Shown in pieces: positions 13,140 through 26,173 of a stretch of 64,000 nt of DNA (the first letter of the stretch is position 1; each line of letters begins with the position of its first letter). This DNA is from Pomacea canaliculata (lineage: Eukaryota; Mollusca; Gastropoda; Architaenioglossa; Ampullariidae), in the NCBI RefSeq assembly GCF_003073045.1, contig NC_037591.1:29658074-29722073 (forward strand), written 5' to 3'. A model generated the notes under the pieces. The model was not told the origin of the DNA and searched no databases. It saw nothing but the letters and a program-made list of their open reading frames with translations. A program made the position numbers and the translations under genes.

Positions 13140-15540
13140 TAAATGATGCACTGCACAATTAAATAACTAAATCTTGTAGAACAAATATTCTTTTCAACTT
13201 TCTACACCAATAATATTGAAGATAACAAAGATGTCTCCTAACTAATAACCTAATGAGCCAGTCAAATGAAAGCCTGTTTTTTAACCTAATGGTTTTAACC
13301 CTTAGGACTTTAGCTGAAAGTTAATAGTCATGTATGTTTGTTATACTGGTGATTTTGCTTTGTTATATATCAATGTGTATGACAGTGACTACAGCCCCTG
13401 ATTTTGTTTGCTTACCTGTACTTCACCTGCCAATAACAAACGTTGAACTCCTTGTAATGTTACGTAAATCATAAGATGAAGGGGGAAGGTGTTTGAAACT
13501 GTGCAAATAAATTAAATTGAATTTTGATCAGTTGCAAACTATATTTTATTGTTATTATTGTTGTTCTTTTCCTTCTCTTTCTCGTTTTCGTTGGGTTGTC
13601 AATAATAAAACAAACCAGACCACAGCCAAACTAACAGCGATATATATACAAGCTCAGCCCTTTTGCTTCCAGTTTCGGATTTTATTGCACATTTACAGAC
13701 GACTTCCAAGAAGTGTATGAGTAGCTGTCACGGAAGTGCAGAGTGTGGTAAGAAAATGGTGTAGTAGAAAGGACATAGAATTCATGAGATGGACACGACT
13801 GTCATTTTCCAGATTCAGAGTTTAAGAAACAATTAGTATACATAACAACTGAAAAATACTACGGTGTGAACATGCACGTCGCACTCAAAACTTGGGTGGA
13901 CTGCACACATAGACCGTACATGTAAGGCAGTAAGCATGGACTACATGCCGAATATTGATATCCCCGCTTATGAGGAAAGAAAGATAAAAGATATAGAGAA
14001 AGTCACAAAAGCAATAAAAAAGAAAGTTCGAAAATTAAGTTGTTTTTGTGTTTGTGTCATTAGCGCTGTTCATCTTTCTCTCCTATATTCTAGTTTTGTT
14101 AGTTTGTGGAGAATACATTCATACTCTATATACCTTCCCCCGCACGGGCGATACCATTCGATTATGTCCAGACAGTAGACATCGGCCTTTAAGTTCATGT
14201 ATGTCAAGTGATTTCTACACATTGCTGAGAACGGCATTCACATATCCTCGCCCCACCCCATTGCTTGTCATGCAATCTTTAAAGAAGGTGCTCTTATCTA
14301 GCCTCAGGGGACACTGCTAACCACCATTTGACATTTGACAGTTACAAACAGCATATGCCCAGGTCTCTGTGACATGCATGTATACATGTCGGCGTGTGAC
14401 GACTGTCAAGTAGGCTAACTTCTCACCTGTGTAGCTAGTTCAGGTAAGTCTTACCGTTCTCATCTCGTTTCAGTTAAAACCGACTTGAAAAGGGGTATCC
14501 ATTTATAGCTAATTATAAGCGAACGAGGAATGAATATAACTATTCATGACTTTTTGGATTTATTTTTGATTGATGAGAAAGTACTATGAGGTGAGTTCCG
14601 GAGATTGTCGACAATAGTTTGTACGAAGCGATTACCGGATGACACCACAGGTGTGACATTAAATTGATTTTTCATAACCTGTTCGAGTAATCGTGTGACC
14701 GCATATTGCAATAGTCGACATACACAGGGTAGGCAGAATCAAAGAATCCCACATTAAAATTGATAATAGTTTTATTAACTATATTGACAGATTGTCGTGG
14801 AACATATATTTAATGTGGATGAACTTTTCTGCGGTGTTTAAACATTTCCACATAGCACGTACGGCACGAGAATAACTCGATCAGGGGTGTGAATAGGGTA
14901 GGAAGGGTACCGAGGATAAGGCATGGCGGCGAGGTTTCCGTTATCTACAATTTCCAACAGGCACCCCTTGACGTGCAAGGTGGATGTGAAAACGAGCATT
15001 TTTTATGGGGGATCTAGCTCGATCCTGCGGCAGCAGCTCAAGCGCCGCGAAATGTGTACCACTGTTACAGTTTTCACGACTTGAAAAGGAGGTCGACGCT
15101 GCGAGTGCGCAGTGCGTTAGGACTACATAGCTACGCCTTATATAAACGTCACCTGTGCACCCCGATCACAGCGCTCGGGGATTCCTCTGATATACTGTCA
15201 TCTATAGTATTCACACGGTTCCTCATCGCTGGAGGAAGGGTACGTTGTGTCATATGTGTGTGTGCGCGCGAGCGCGTGTGTGATGTACGGTGCGTGCGTG
15301 CGTAGGCATGCACGTACGATCACGTAAACGTCGTCAGTCCCCACCCTCACTCCGACTTTATACTTCTCACCGATCTTTCAGAATTTATTGCCGTCTCTCA
15401 CAGGACAACACTATTCAGCAACAAGGCTGCCTCAGACCATGCCACGAACCTCTATTGTACATCTATACACATCCATGCTCAGACGCTAAAGCAGTTTCCA
15501 CGTCTGTCTTTTTCTATTTTGGTTGGCCATAATAAGACAG
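13140..15540. other. No convincing gene; simple GT/CG repeats at 15.25-15.30 kb
   Basis: A lysine-rich open frame begins at 13936 but has no good donor or partner exon. Alternating purine-pyrimidine repeats (GTGTGTGCGCGCGAGCGCGT and GTGC repeats) lie at about 15251-15305. The stretch probably belongs to introns or to sequence 5' of the sulfotransferase. Confidence 0.4.
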
Positions 15541-16157
15541 TTTTGTTGTGTGGTGGACTTAAATACGTCTGCAAGGAATAAAGTTCTTGTGTTAACCCAG
15601 CAAACACGCAAGCTTCATGCCAAGCTTGGTCCAAGTAGAACACCTTTCATAACATCTATTAAGATAATGCAGAATGAAAATGTTGAAAATGTATTATAGT
15701 AACCATGGAAAATATTTAAAACTTACATCAAGATACAATAAATTATGATCTTCGCTTGCTACATGGTTCCCCTACACTAAATTTAAGAAGATCTCTAGCA
15801 TTGTGAAAACAGAGATGTGCAGTTTACTTCTGTTGTAGCTATTTATTTAATGAGTATCTCAATATGGCTATGTTTTTCTCATTAAGGAGTTTTTCTACTT
15901 TGTTATGTAAGCCTTTAGTGACCCATTCTGCTGTCTTGGATTCACTCTTTGGCAAGAGCTACAACATACATGTCTGGTTCTATTCTCTTCTTTCAATTGT
16001 CTTTTTAGATTTATAAACTCAATGCCCTGCTGAGGTTAATTCTAATTTAAAGAAGTTTAAGAATGCACAAGATTGACACCCTCTTTGAACAGGGTAACTG
16101 ATAAGTAGGCGACAACAAATAAGCACTTTGATCAAATTCATTACACTTTGTTTTCAG

Positions 16158-16192
16158 ATAAACAAGGCTTTGATACATTTAAGTTTTTGAAC
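16158..16192 (+). other. 5'UTR part of the sulfotransferase exon
   Basis: A strong acceptor (actttgttttcag, ending at 16157) precedes the coding exon. The frame stays open back to the acceptor, so an upstream exon could add N-terminal residues. An in-exon ATG at 16193 already gives a full-length family member, so this segment is taken as 5'UTR. Confidence 0.45.
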
Positions 16193-17062
16193 ATGCCACT
16201 TGTACGACTACCTGATGCTGGAGGCAATACAATTCTTTTAATGAAGTACGGTCCGCATGGATACCTTGGAATACCTGATGCCACAGAGGAGCATCAGTCC
16301 ATGGTGCACACAACACCACTACGTCCTGATGATGTTTTGCTGTGTTCATACCCGAAAACTGGTTGCCACTGGTTGTGGGAAATTGCCCGTATGCTACTTG
16401 CAGGGACCACCCAAATAGAATGTACAGAAAAAGAAAAATGTATGCTTGAATTTGCATCAAGGGAGGCTGTAGAGTCAGTGCCATCACCCCGTGTTCTCAA
16501 CACTCATTTCCTGTTTAACCAGCTACCCCAGGAAGTTCACAAAGGTCAGAACAAGATTCTCTTCATCTATCGTAATCCCAAAGATGTGGCAGTTTCCTTC
16601 TATAATCACCATGTCAAGTTTCCTGAGTATGAGTATTCTGGGAAGTTCTCAGACTACCTGACACTCTTTCTCAATGGCCATCTTGATTCTGGATCAATGT
16701 TCACCTACATGCGGGATTGGGAAGCAGTGATAAATTCAAATCCAGACCTACCCATCTTTGTTGTAAGCTATGAGGATCTTCAGGAAGACACCTTAGAGAA
16801 AACCAAGGAGCTAGCAAGGTTTCTTGAAAGTACAGCAAGTGAGGAAGTTGTGAAAGAAATTGTTGCTAAGTGCAGCTTTAATTCTATGAAAGAACGCAAA
16901 GGTCAACAGTGGACTGAGACCTTTGGAGAGGCCGTTATGTATCGAAAAGGAAAAGTTGGAGACTGGAAAACATGGTTCACAGTTGCTGAAAGTCAGATGT
17001 TTGATGCTGTTTGTGAGAAAGAAATGCCAGGAACAAAGTTCAATTTTCGCTACACATTTTAA
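16193..17062 (+). CDS. Cytosolic sulfotransferase (SULT family), single coding exon
   Basis: This 289-residue protein has the usual cytosolic SULT length. The family transfers sulfate from PAPS to hydroxyls or amines of small molecules such as steroids, phenols and catecholamines, in the cytosol. Visible motifs are: the 5'-phosphosulfate loop YPKTGCHW (about residues 53-60), the 3'-phosphate segment IYRNPKDVAVSFYNH, the GDWK-containing RKGKVGDWK near the C-terminus, and the dimerisation-type KTWFTVAESQ just after it. The catalytic histidine is probably in VLNTHFLFNQLP. Two departures from the common SULT pattern are Asn where Lys often precedes the Thr-His or Val-His pair, and Gln at the end of the KxxxTVxxxE dimer motif. 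No signal peptide or membrane segment fits a soluble enzyme. The reading frame is intact with a TAA stop. The substrate cannot be inferred, so no symbol is given. Confidence 0.9.
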   Translation: MPLVRLPDAGGNTILLMKYGPHGYLGIPDATEEHQSMVHTTPLRPDDVLLCSYPKTGCHWLWEIARMLLAGTTQIECTEKEKCMLEFASREAVESVPSPRVLNTHFLFNQLPQEVHKGQNKILFIYRNPKDVAVSFYNHHVKFPEYEYSGKFSDYLTLFLNGHLDSGSMFTYMRDWEAVINSNPDLPIFVVSYEDLQEDTLEKTKELARFLESTASEEVVKEIVAKCSFNSMKERKGQQWTETFGEAVMYRKGKVGDWKTWFTVAESQMFDAVCEKEMPGTKFNFRYTF

Positions 17063-19480
17063 TGAGCGACCTTCAACCTGCCAGTAACACACCAGAAAAG
17101 GAAAAGAATTAGTCTTTTCTGAACCACACAAATGTTTTACTTGCATAGCAGTTTACAATCTTAATGTCTGTATCTGATATAAGGGTCATCCACATTACTA
17201 GCGATATGGCTGAATGGGTCATAATCACTAACATTATCACTCAAGTATGCTGTACAGGCAACCATAGGAAATTGCAAAATGAAGCTAAATGGCTTCATCA
17301 TCATCATCTGTCTCAAGTGAATAAGTACCTAAAGGATTTTTGTGTGAAACTCTCTGCTATAATGCTGCTTTTACAGAGTATGCTGTCTTGCGGATAGTAC
17401 ATATACAACGTTGATCTTAATATATAGTATATACTATTCAACAGGTCTTTCCAGACTTTATTATGTTAACTCTCTACTCACTGGCTGTCCATGAAACATA
17501 ATTGACAAATTAAAGAGAATTTAGCTTTGCTGCATGCCTAGTTGTCAATTCAAGAAAGCCTAATTATGTCACACCTTTTTTCTTCTCTAGCTGTCTCCAA
17601 GTCCAAGTTGATTACAGTCTGACTGTGATATGTCATACCTTTATCTGTGGCTCCTTCCCTGCCTCCATATCTAATATACTTGCTGTCTAGTCTCCACCAA
17701 GACACTTTGTTCTTGGCAGACCAATCTATCCTGCGAAAAGTTTTCACCTTAAGGTTTGATGAACAATCTTTCTGCTGTGCTGGACCCAAACTATGGTACT
17801 GATAATGTACTCAGGTTGTCATCAACCAGACCCTTCCTCTCCTCAAAAAATGTAGTAATGATACTTTTAATAATGATCATGAATTAAATTAGTTTTTTTG
17901 ATACATTTTTTCAAGGTTTTGCTTGCAGATTAAAGAATACACAGATCACCTGACTGCTTGTTTTTTACATTTTAGTACATTCTATTTAAGCAATGTATCT
18001 TTAATATATATGGTTCATTTTTATTTCTTCTGTATTAAACTCTGAACTTTCTGGAATGTTCTTGGTTTACGCTGCTGCAGAGAAAGATATAATCTATGAC
18101 TACTTGGTGATTTATTTCTCTAATAAGTAATGCATAATTATGTTGTTGACGTTTGTTAGGTTAAAAATGATGTTTTTTGCAAATACCTTTTTGTAGGCAC
18201 TCTTCTAACCTTTGTTTGTCCCTCTAGATATTTTCCTCCTGGCTTTATATTTCATGTGCTTTTTGAGAATTTCATATGTCTAGCTGACTTGCTGATTTTG
18301 TTACTAATTTGAGCTAGGAGCTCTAACAGGAAGCTAATAAAGATTTCTCTAAATAAATCTCTTATAAAGATTTTTTTCAAATTAGGAATAGTAAATTTAG
18401 TAGCAGAAGTATTAAAAGTAGAACAAAAGAGACATTTGGAATCCTGTCTATATTTGTACATCTACCCAACAGATTAAGAAATTTCTATATTTTCAAATTT
18501 ATTTGTGCATCTATGATGTATGCATTTTTTTAAAAAGTGGAAAAAAGGAAAAAAAATCACTTTCTGCCTTCAAGAAATAATTTTGAACTTATCAATTTTT
18601 TTTTATCGTATGGACTGATCATTCATTTCTAAGAAAAATGAGCAGTAAAAATAATGGGTGGCAGTGCATGATCTAAAGTGTTATTAACTATTAAGTGTAG
18701 TGAACTTTGTGCCTTTTAACTATTCATTGTAATCTGTTAAATTTCATTGAAATGTTTCCTGGAATTCAATTGGACTCATTCCTATGAAAAATAAATCAGT
18801 GCTAAATGTTTACTTCTTTCAATTTTCTGATAAACATTTTTATGATACTATCAGGTGAAGAGGATATCATTTAATTTATGTGTACAATAGGGTAAAATAA
18901 GTTATTTAAGTTTGTCCTGTTTTCCTAATTTGTAAGATACACCAGTCCACCAATAAAAATCACCAATTAATATTCTTCTTCATATGCCTACCACCTCTGC
19001 CAATAAACTCGAACACCATCAGCAAGCTTGAGTGGCACAAGAGAATCCAGCAAAGCACCACTAATTCAAGTAGATCCCAGAATTGAAGGGAACAATAACA
19101 ATAAAAGCAATGCTTATCATCATCAAACACACAAGACCTGCTTGCAAGAAAAAATCACATCTATGTATATACTCACGAGGAAAGCTTAATTGATTAATTA
19201 ATTGATATGTACAATTTATAGTAGTTTTCACCACATTAAGCATTGAACTAAATGGTACACATTTAAAAGACACATCCATAGTCATACAGTTAATTTTAAA
19301 ATGGTGTAATGTTGCCTTTAGTAGATTTTTGATACATTGTATTTCTTAATTTCCACCCTATATGTGCATGCACGACTGTATTTGTGAACATACATACACG
19401 CATTATATTTAAACAGCCACATAATTAGTGTGTACAAAATCCCATGCATGCCCATTTAAAAAAAACCCATAAGAATCTAA
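17063..19480. other. 3' flank of the sulfotransferase; no other gene seen
   Basis: AT-rich. An AATAAA on the plus strand near 18.79 kb is too distant to assign with confidence. A minus-strand open frame at 17550-17789 has no splice context. Confidence 0.4.
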
Positions 19481-19539
19481 ATGCAATATACCATGCAATG
19501 CAACATTTTAGCACAGTTGATGTGATCTTGAAAACCTAC

Positions 19540-20120
19540 CTCTTCGTGTTTTCGCCTTAGGGGTGTTTCTTCTCGATGTTTCAGTTCATCTTTTACAGTT
19601 ATCACAGCAGGAGGCCGACTTTTTTTTCGTGCAAGTTTACTTCGTATGCACTCAACCTGCTGCGCATGAGTCTTAAAGCCTGGAGGCCGTACATAGATCG
19701 GTCCACTAGAAGTACTGCTGCTTGGAGAAGTCACATTGTCATAGTCATGATCATGCTCATGAGCAAAGTTCAAAGAGGGAGTGTGTGCCTCTGCCGTGGG
19801 ATTAGATGACAAAACTGTTTCCACTTCTGTCTCTGAAGTTGAGATTTCAGTTCCACATGCTGTGTTTGAGTCTTTTCGTGGACTGGGAAGCTGGGAAGTA
19901 AGCCTGTCTATTCCAACTGTGCTTCGCAGGCATGCAGGTGGTAAAATGTGACCATTCCGAGGAAGCAGATCTGTTCTGACGTTACTTTGCTGCTGTAAGG
20001 CAGGATGCAAACACTCATTTGTGTCACTTTCTTCATCCTCGCTAGAAGAAGACACTATCAGTGGCCCTGACGGTCCTCGCTTACCCCCTGTTGTTCTGGG
20101 AGTGGAGGAGGCTGTGGCTG
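19540..20120 (-). CDS. Ser/Pro-rich exon of an unrecognised (possibly nuclear) protein
   Basis: An open frame of about 580 bases ends at a good donor (CGAAGAG|GTAGGT, exon end 19540). It probably starts at an acceptor near 20120 (tttcag) or 20123 (ttaccag). The product is low-complexity: a basic GGKRGPSGP stretch followed by a Ser/acidic patch SSSSEDEESD (a typical casein-kinase-2 pattern), a Ser/Thr-rich middle with HEHDHDYDN, then PIYVRPPGFKTHAQQ and a basic LARKKSRPP segment. The donor is phase 0, while the 13132 exon needs phase 2, so at least one further exon is required if both belong to one gene. On the same strand an ATG at about 20138 opens a different frame (MASTYPYQFQPQPPPLPEQQ) that ends at a GTAAGC donor; alternative splicing or a separate start is possible. 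Function unknown. Confidence 0.5.
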
Positions 20121-20865
20121 AAACTGGTAAGGATATGTAGATGCCATTGTCTAATATTTGCAAGTCTTATCACCTCTTTTCACCGTGTGGAATTATGTGA
20201 ATACGTTTTAAAACGACACAGCATTGTCGTTAATTAAGTACACCAGCCATGCAGTGTCATAAAGAAATCATTTTATTTATCCATAAAATCTGCGAGTTCG
20301 ACAAATTGCCAAACTACCTAATCAACGATTTCACATTTTCGATTTCTAATTAAGGTTCAAATGGTTGAAGGTTGAAATATTCTTTCAGCGAACGATTTGA
20401 GTCTTTTATCGGTGTTTCGTACTCCGTTTAACACCGTACAGTCCCCTTGAAACTCCTAAGGTCCGGGCATTGTCTCTTGTTCCATCATATGACAAGAGGA
20501 ACAACACATAAACACCAGCTGCGTATCGCTTCCTACTTGCCTGCTGGTCTGCAGAAATCGCCAGTCCCAGCCTGCTCCTCCGTCTCAGCGAAAGCGTGAC
20601 GAAACGTGTGTTGACATGCCTACCTATCACAGGTGCTTCGAAGCAGACGACATTGGACACAAGCACCATACATTCTATAAGTTAGTTCTCTTTTCAATAT
20701 GCAATTACACGGTGCTATCCTGGCACTAATCCAGACACATGTATACTCGGATATCATGAATAATCACGGGAATGTGGCATACTGTTTGATCAACTGTTTG
20801 CGCGGTATGTTATTGTCACCAACAGCGGTCGTCATGCAGCTGACCAAGCCTTGATAATACGTGAT

Positions 20866-20897
20866 TTCTCATTGGCTTATACTATGAAATGACGTCA
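20866..20897 (-). promoter_or_regulatory. Candidate promoter: inverted CCAAT box and full CRE
   Basis: ATTGG (CCAAT on the minus strand) at about 20871-20875 and TGACGTCA at 20890-20897 lie roughly 750 bases upstream of the minus-strand exon ending near 20120. This fits a CREB-type promoter for that gene; no transcript evidence is available. Confidence 0.3.
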
Positions 20898-20899
20898 GG

Positions 20900-23380
20900 T
20901 TTCTCCAACTGGCTCTGCCTTTAGATTGATGCACTTGCTTTTGTATCCATAATATTTGAGTAAACAGCACCCTGCGGTATATACTACAGAACGTTTTAAT
21001 TAGTAATAATAATCCAGCGACACAAAGCACAAAGAATATTTTTACTTACAACACAGCTAGTGTCAGTGAAGCCAGCACTAGGTTTTTGACTCAAAAGTAA
21101 AAGATTTAAAGTACGGCCCTCAAGCTGAGAATTGAAATATTAAAAATTTCAATGAATGCTTATCTTAAAAGATGTAAATTTCCTCGGAAGAACACAGTAA
21201 CCTTTCTTAATATTTAAAAATTTACTTGTTATCATTTACTTTTTCTGATCCCTCCTGCGACCATGTACATGCGTTATTTTTAGGTCCTATAAATTTTAGC
21301 TGTTGGGAAATTATGAAATGCTTGTTAACACTTTTTCAAAAAGTCATTTGTATGCTAGACGGACGGATAAGTAATTTTCTTCTAGTCTTGAAAATCTGCA
21401 GATTTAAGTATCCTGCTCTCTTTCTTACATATGAACGATCTAACTATGTAAGGTCGGTTGAAAGATTTTTGTGACATATCAAAAGAGAAAACCATGCGCT
21501 TATATATCACCCTGAATGATTCTCAAAGTAAGTAATATTACCTACTTTGCATGGTGTATCAGAAGTTCTTCGTAGAACAGTAGAAACTTAAATTAACGCA
21601 AGTGGTACGTACCGACAGGTACAGTTATAGCCTCATCCAGAAAAAAAGCACAAATTCGCAAAAAGACCCACCCACATCTACCTTCCCGATCACTATCACT
21701 TTTCGATTTTTGCATTCTTGTTTTATGTAGCTGGTATATAATCTTTTATATATTATCCTGATTTTATCTGAAGCCACGATCGATCGACAGGCTGCACGTG
21801 CTTTCAAACCCACTATACAGTCTACTTCAACTGACAATATCTGCATGGGTTGAGCCAGCAAAACTTTAAATAGCAGTTTCAAATCTGGAAGAATGTCTCC
21901 AGACTCATAAGCAGGTGGAAGTTTCTCCTTTTCTGGCCTCAGTGTTTGTAATGCGACGGACGTTCGAGGTAATACCTTCTGTCTCTGTTCATTAGGGATG
22001 CTAAAGGCATAAACTGTTTAAGACTTAACTCTTTTAGATACCTACTGTAATTCAGAGGATCATATTTGACTATCACTTTTTCCTTCACTGATCTCCACAT
22101 TCCTTAATACCCTTAGCATTGCAAGCTGGGTATAAATGCATGTCTGTCTGCTTATATTGTAATGTTATGTTTATATTTCGTCTTTATTATGTCACTTGTA
22201 AATTTATCAAGCTCACTTACGTTAAAGAAAAGTACAATATGACATTATTAGTTTTATAATTTAAGTCTAACAAATAAATAAAAAAAATACCCATTTATGA
22301 GTTTCATTATTGTATTTCTCACTTGACAACAATACTGAATCATCAAGTTTCTGTATCCATGAAAATATTCCCTATGGGCCTGATACTCTATTAAAAGGTA
22401 CATCAATAGTTCCTGCAGTTTCTTCTGTAATTACAAATATGAAGCAATTTTTCTTTTTCTCCACTCAAGCTGAAGGACATGATCTACAGTCTACACTGTC
22501 CATATCTTTCAATCACCTACAGTTAAATGAATTATTAGAAGAATATTTTATTTTCAGTTTTGGACATTTGCTACAATTTACATGCACACATCTGTGATTG
22601 CCATTTAAGGTTTCTCAAGGCATTTCAATCAAAATACCCGAAGCTTAATAAAACGTCAAAAATAAAAACATGTTCCACCTAATTGGCAGATACAAAAATA
22701 ACTGAAAGTTCTAAACCATTTTAGTGCTTGGTAAGAATCTCTCCAGTCCCCAGACAACCAGTTTAAGTCAAGGGACAGGTTATTTGTGTCTTTTAGAAGA
22801 CGCAACTTTATACAATCTAGCTGATGGTTTTCATAAAAATAGTGAGACTGTGATAGATGCTGAAAGAGAGGGACTACATGTTACGTTAACTGTTTTGTAG
22901 AAATACAAACCAAAGCAAGAAGAATGTAATAAGGAACGTCAAAGAACTACATTGGGATGTGCCTTGTTAACCAGATAAATACCTCAAACTGCAAAAATCA
23001 GCATAATGCCAGTGCTTGTCCTACAAGTCACACATCATACAAAAGGAAAGAAAAAGCTAAATTCAATCCTTAATATTTGTTTTATTTCAGATATATTTAA
23101 TTGGTTTATTATTGACTTATTGATTATTGACTTATGCATAAGAAGGGTGAATATTGTTGCTTCAAAATATAAATTTTGAAACTCACTCAGCTAAGAAAGT
23201 TTCAGAAGATGATGTTTGAAGGAAAAAGATGCGAGTGAAGGGGTAGTAATGCTTCAACTTTAATGAGGTTCTAAATTCTTAAGATCAAAAGGTGAACACT
23301 TGAAGATATTGCAGGTGTAAACAAGAAATAAATACACAGCCTCACAAAAGAATGAATATTCCCTAAAGTAATTAAGCGAC
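20900..23380. other. No gene seen
   Basis: AT-rich with short random open frames only. The right-hand end meets the expected 3'UTR of TMEM222. Confidence 0.4.
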
Positions 23381-23401
23381 AACATTCTAGGAAATTTTCA
23401 C

Positions 23402-23407
23402 TTTATT
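23402..23407 (-). terminator. Probable TMEM222 polyadenylation signal
   Basis: TTTATT on the plus strand is AATAAA on the minus strand, about 430 bases past the TMEM222 stop codon. It is the most plausible signal, but further copies exist downstream (for example near 23.08 kb). Confidence 0.35.
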
Positions 23408-23838
23408 TACAGCACTACAAATATATACAGATTGTTAAGATATACATCTAATTTTAATATCAGGACAGAATTGACAGCAATTGCAACCCACTGATTACAA
23501 TGCAAAACCTACCTAAAGGGAGTTAATACATGTCGGGACAGAAATATTCCATGATACTAGGAAAAAATTCATACCCCCATGAAATGCATAATCCACATAT
23601 GTAGGCACACAAGCACACACCCTCATGTCACTCACCAAAAGAATGCTATGTCTAACAACAGACGGAAATAAGAAATTATGATGAATAATAACACATCACA
23701 AATAACACTTGTGCTAATTAAAAATTCCCAGTCCACCCAAGCACTTTGCATTTTGCTATATTGAAACATGTCAGACTTTTTGTCCTATATACTATGATGG
23801 TATCTCACTGGGTAAATTTGGGATTTGGGACACGTGGT

Positions 23839-26097
23839 TCAGTGAAGCTGTGTAACAAGCACCACTGTCAGAATGACACTGCTAAGGATAAGGAATGGCA
23901 GCCATGTCTTTACAAAACCCCAGAAACTGAAGAGAAAAGGTAAAGATCTTTTAATGATCAGATGACAACATAGGCTAGCGATTATTCAGTTGCTTTTGTT
24001 ACTGACAAACATATTACATTACACAGCTCAATGTCATAGTTGTCAAAACTTTCTCCTTTACTATAAACACATAAATCTTATAGGAATGGTACAGGATTTA
24101 ACAAATATTAATGGTAGTCACATCTTAAAATAATGTGTACACAATAAATATGCAGACATCACTGTTGTCACTCACCTGACATATTTGCCATAGATCAACA
24201 TAAGGAAGGCAAGTTTGAACATGTTCCAATTGCTGCTGCCATTATAATGCATAAGGTTAAGGGCCAAAGCCACATGAGAATGGCAATTGTCACAAAAGAG
24301 GTTGTGCTGAAAACAATAAAAATAAATATGGTCTGAAAAGAAAACAATATACTTCAGCCATCAGCATTCTATATCCCTGATCTAGCAATAAATGTGCAAA
24401 GCATACCTAAGCCAGAAATGAGTCTTGGTCAGAAATGAGTCTTGATAGTAGAACATGCCCATGCCAAATTAGGCATAGTTCTGGAATCTAGAAATTTCTT
24501 TAGTTTCAATATCAGATTCAGTAAACTGGTTGTATTCTGAACATGTTGCTCTTATGCACACAGTGATATACAGAGAATGATACCAATGCACAAAAACTTT
24601 ACTTGAAAAATAAACTATTACTTAAGACCTCACAACACACATACCATGTGTTCCTTGTATTCTTCAGAAGCATCAAAAACAGCTTTGTCCCAGGTGTCTT
24701 TGCCCCCTTTCAACTGACTTATATCCAACTGCCAATATCTGAAAAAGAAATTCAAAATCATTCATATTTCTTTCTCTTAAACCAATATTAGGTATAGCTT
24801 TTGGAAGAACATCTTTGCAAAACTTCTTTAGTATGTATATGTGCATCATTACATTTATATGGTGAAAAGCATGGCTATGAACTAGCGATTTAGTAACAGT
24901 TTTCTAGAAAAAGAGAAGCAAAGTGTCAGATGAGAAACTAACTTGTTATTGAAAAACCTGTCATTAAAAATAATCTCTTGTAATGCCTTATTAACTTATT
25001 GAAACATTCATACAATATAGCAAAACTTCAAACATTATGTCACCAGGATAGCACTTGACTCTGATTCACAATCTCATTTATTCCATGTACATTTTGAATT
25101 AAACATCTGAATAGTGTGTCTTAACTGTGTTAGAAATATGGTTACAAATCTTTTAATCAAATCTGTCTCCCCATTAACATTTATATTCATCCTCTGCATT
25201 CTTTTGCATTCATATCACCAAAATTTAAACAATAATCAACTTACTTGGTTGGTTGTCCAAATGCCATGTCATCTTCCTAAAATAATCACCAAAACATTAT
25301 TACTGGCAAACGAATGTAATGATAATGACTTTTATATATAAAAAGTCAATTGGAATGTTTATCTTACAGTTTCTAGTCATTAAGAAATAATTCTTCATAA
25401 AACGACTGTATTAAGATTCAAATAAATGGATGTTTCATAGAGTTCTATAGCCATAGCAGCAAGCTCTGTTGCCTTTGCTACATGACCCATACTTTTAAAA
25501 AAAAATTTCAGTATTTCATATTCTTCGGGGGAAAAAAATGACACATACCGAAACAAAATATGGACCAGCAAAATCACGAATCACACCTGAAGTCATGGCA
25601 ATCCCCATGTGACCAATGATGGGGAAAAGCCATCTGCTCGACATAGTAAGAATTAAACGAAGAAACAAATGAAACGTCAAATTATTATTTATACATTATA
25701 AAACGGAAAGGAGAGCGTGGTATTTAGTAATACTATTAGTAATAATACGGAGACGTACTGAAGGAGTAAAAATTATTTTAAAACTTGTTCATCATTTTCA
25801 GATCGTAAAATCTTATCCAGTCTAACGTTTAATGGCTGATATAAATTATCTGAATCATTTGTACTATCTGACAAACAACATTCTCCTGGTCTAGCCCAAC
25901 AACAAGGTATTTACTTACGTAAGGCAAGGTATTGGTGTCCAGACTATACAGTGAGGAAACCGACTCTTGCTTGGGTCAATGCGCCCACCATCAAATAGTG
26001 GAAGTGGACTACCCATTGCAACTGAAGCAAGGTGTGGCTCGTCTACTGCAGATCCATTCACATCCATCAGTTTTGTCCACCGATTACATTCGACCAT
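23839..26097 (-). CDS. TMEM222: TMEM222 homologue (small multi-pass membrane protein), six exons
   Basis: Exons on the minus strand are 26097-25919, 25633-25549, 25276-25245, 24738-24645, 24306-24176 and 23926-23839. All have GT..AG borders and matching phases, and the frame is unbroken. The product is about 200 residues and matches TMEM222 along its length: RFPHCIVWTPIPCLTW, LFPIIGHMGIAMTSGVIRDF, the short acidic EDDMAFGQPTKYW, DASEEYKEHMHNLFCDN, SHVALALNLMHYN, and the C-terminal WLPFLILSSVILTVVL membrane segment before LVTQLH and TGA. Two or three hydrophobic segments fit a membrane protein; the molecular function of the family is not established. The start is uncertain: in-frame ATGs are at 26190, 26097 and 26067. 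The middle one is used because a YY1-like motif near 26165 suggests the transcription start lies close to 26.2 kb. Confidence 0.92.
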
Positions 26098-26162
26098 TAA
26101 CTTCCCGGAAGTTGGCAATAAACGGTTAGTAACCGAGATGAATTTGCTTCCCTTGAATCCAA

Positions 26163-26173
26163 GATGGCGGCGT
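26163..26173 (+). promoter_or_regulatory. YY1-type motif AAGATGGCGGC at the TMEM222 5' end
   Basis: The sequence CAAGATGGCGGCG matches the YY1 consensus found just downstream of many animal transcription starts. It lies about 70 bases upstream of the preferred TMEM222 ATG, antisense to that gene. Confidence 0.5.

Noticed and set aside
13936-14178. Frame starting MDYMPNIDIPAYEERKIKDI
   Set aside because: The start looks protein-like, but no good donor follows and no partner exon is found; composition drifts to T-rich noise after about 35 codons.
16179-17146. Several minus-strand frames over the sulfotransferase
   Set aside because: Shadows of the real gene on the other strand.
17550-17789. 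79-codon minus-strand frame with many charged residues
   Set aside because: No splice context or family resemblance; not supported as the missing exon between 13.1 and 19.5 kb because no boundaries with the right phases are seen.
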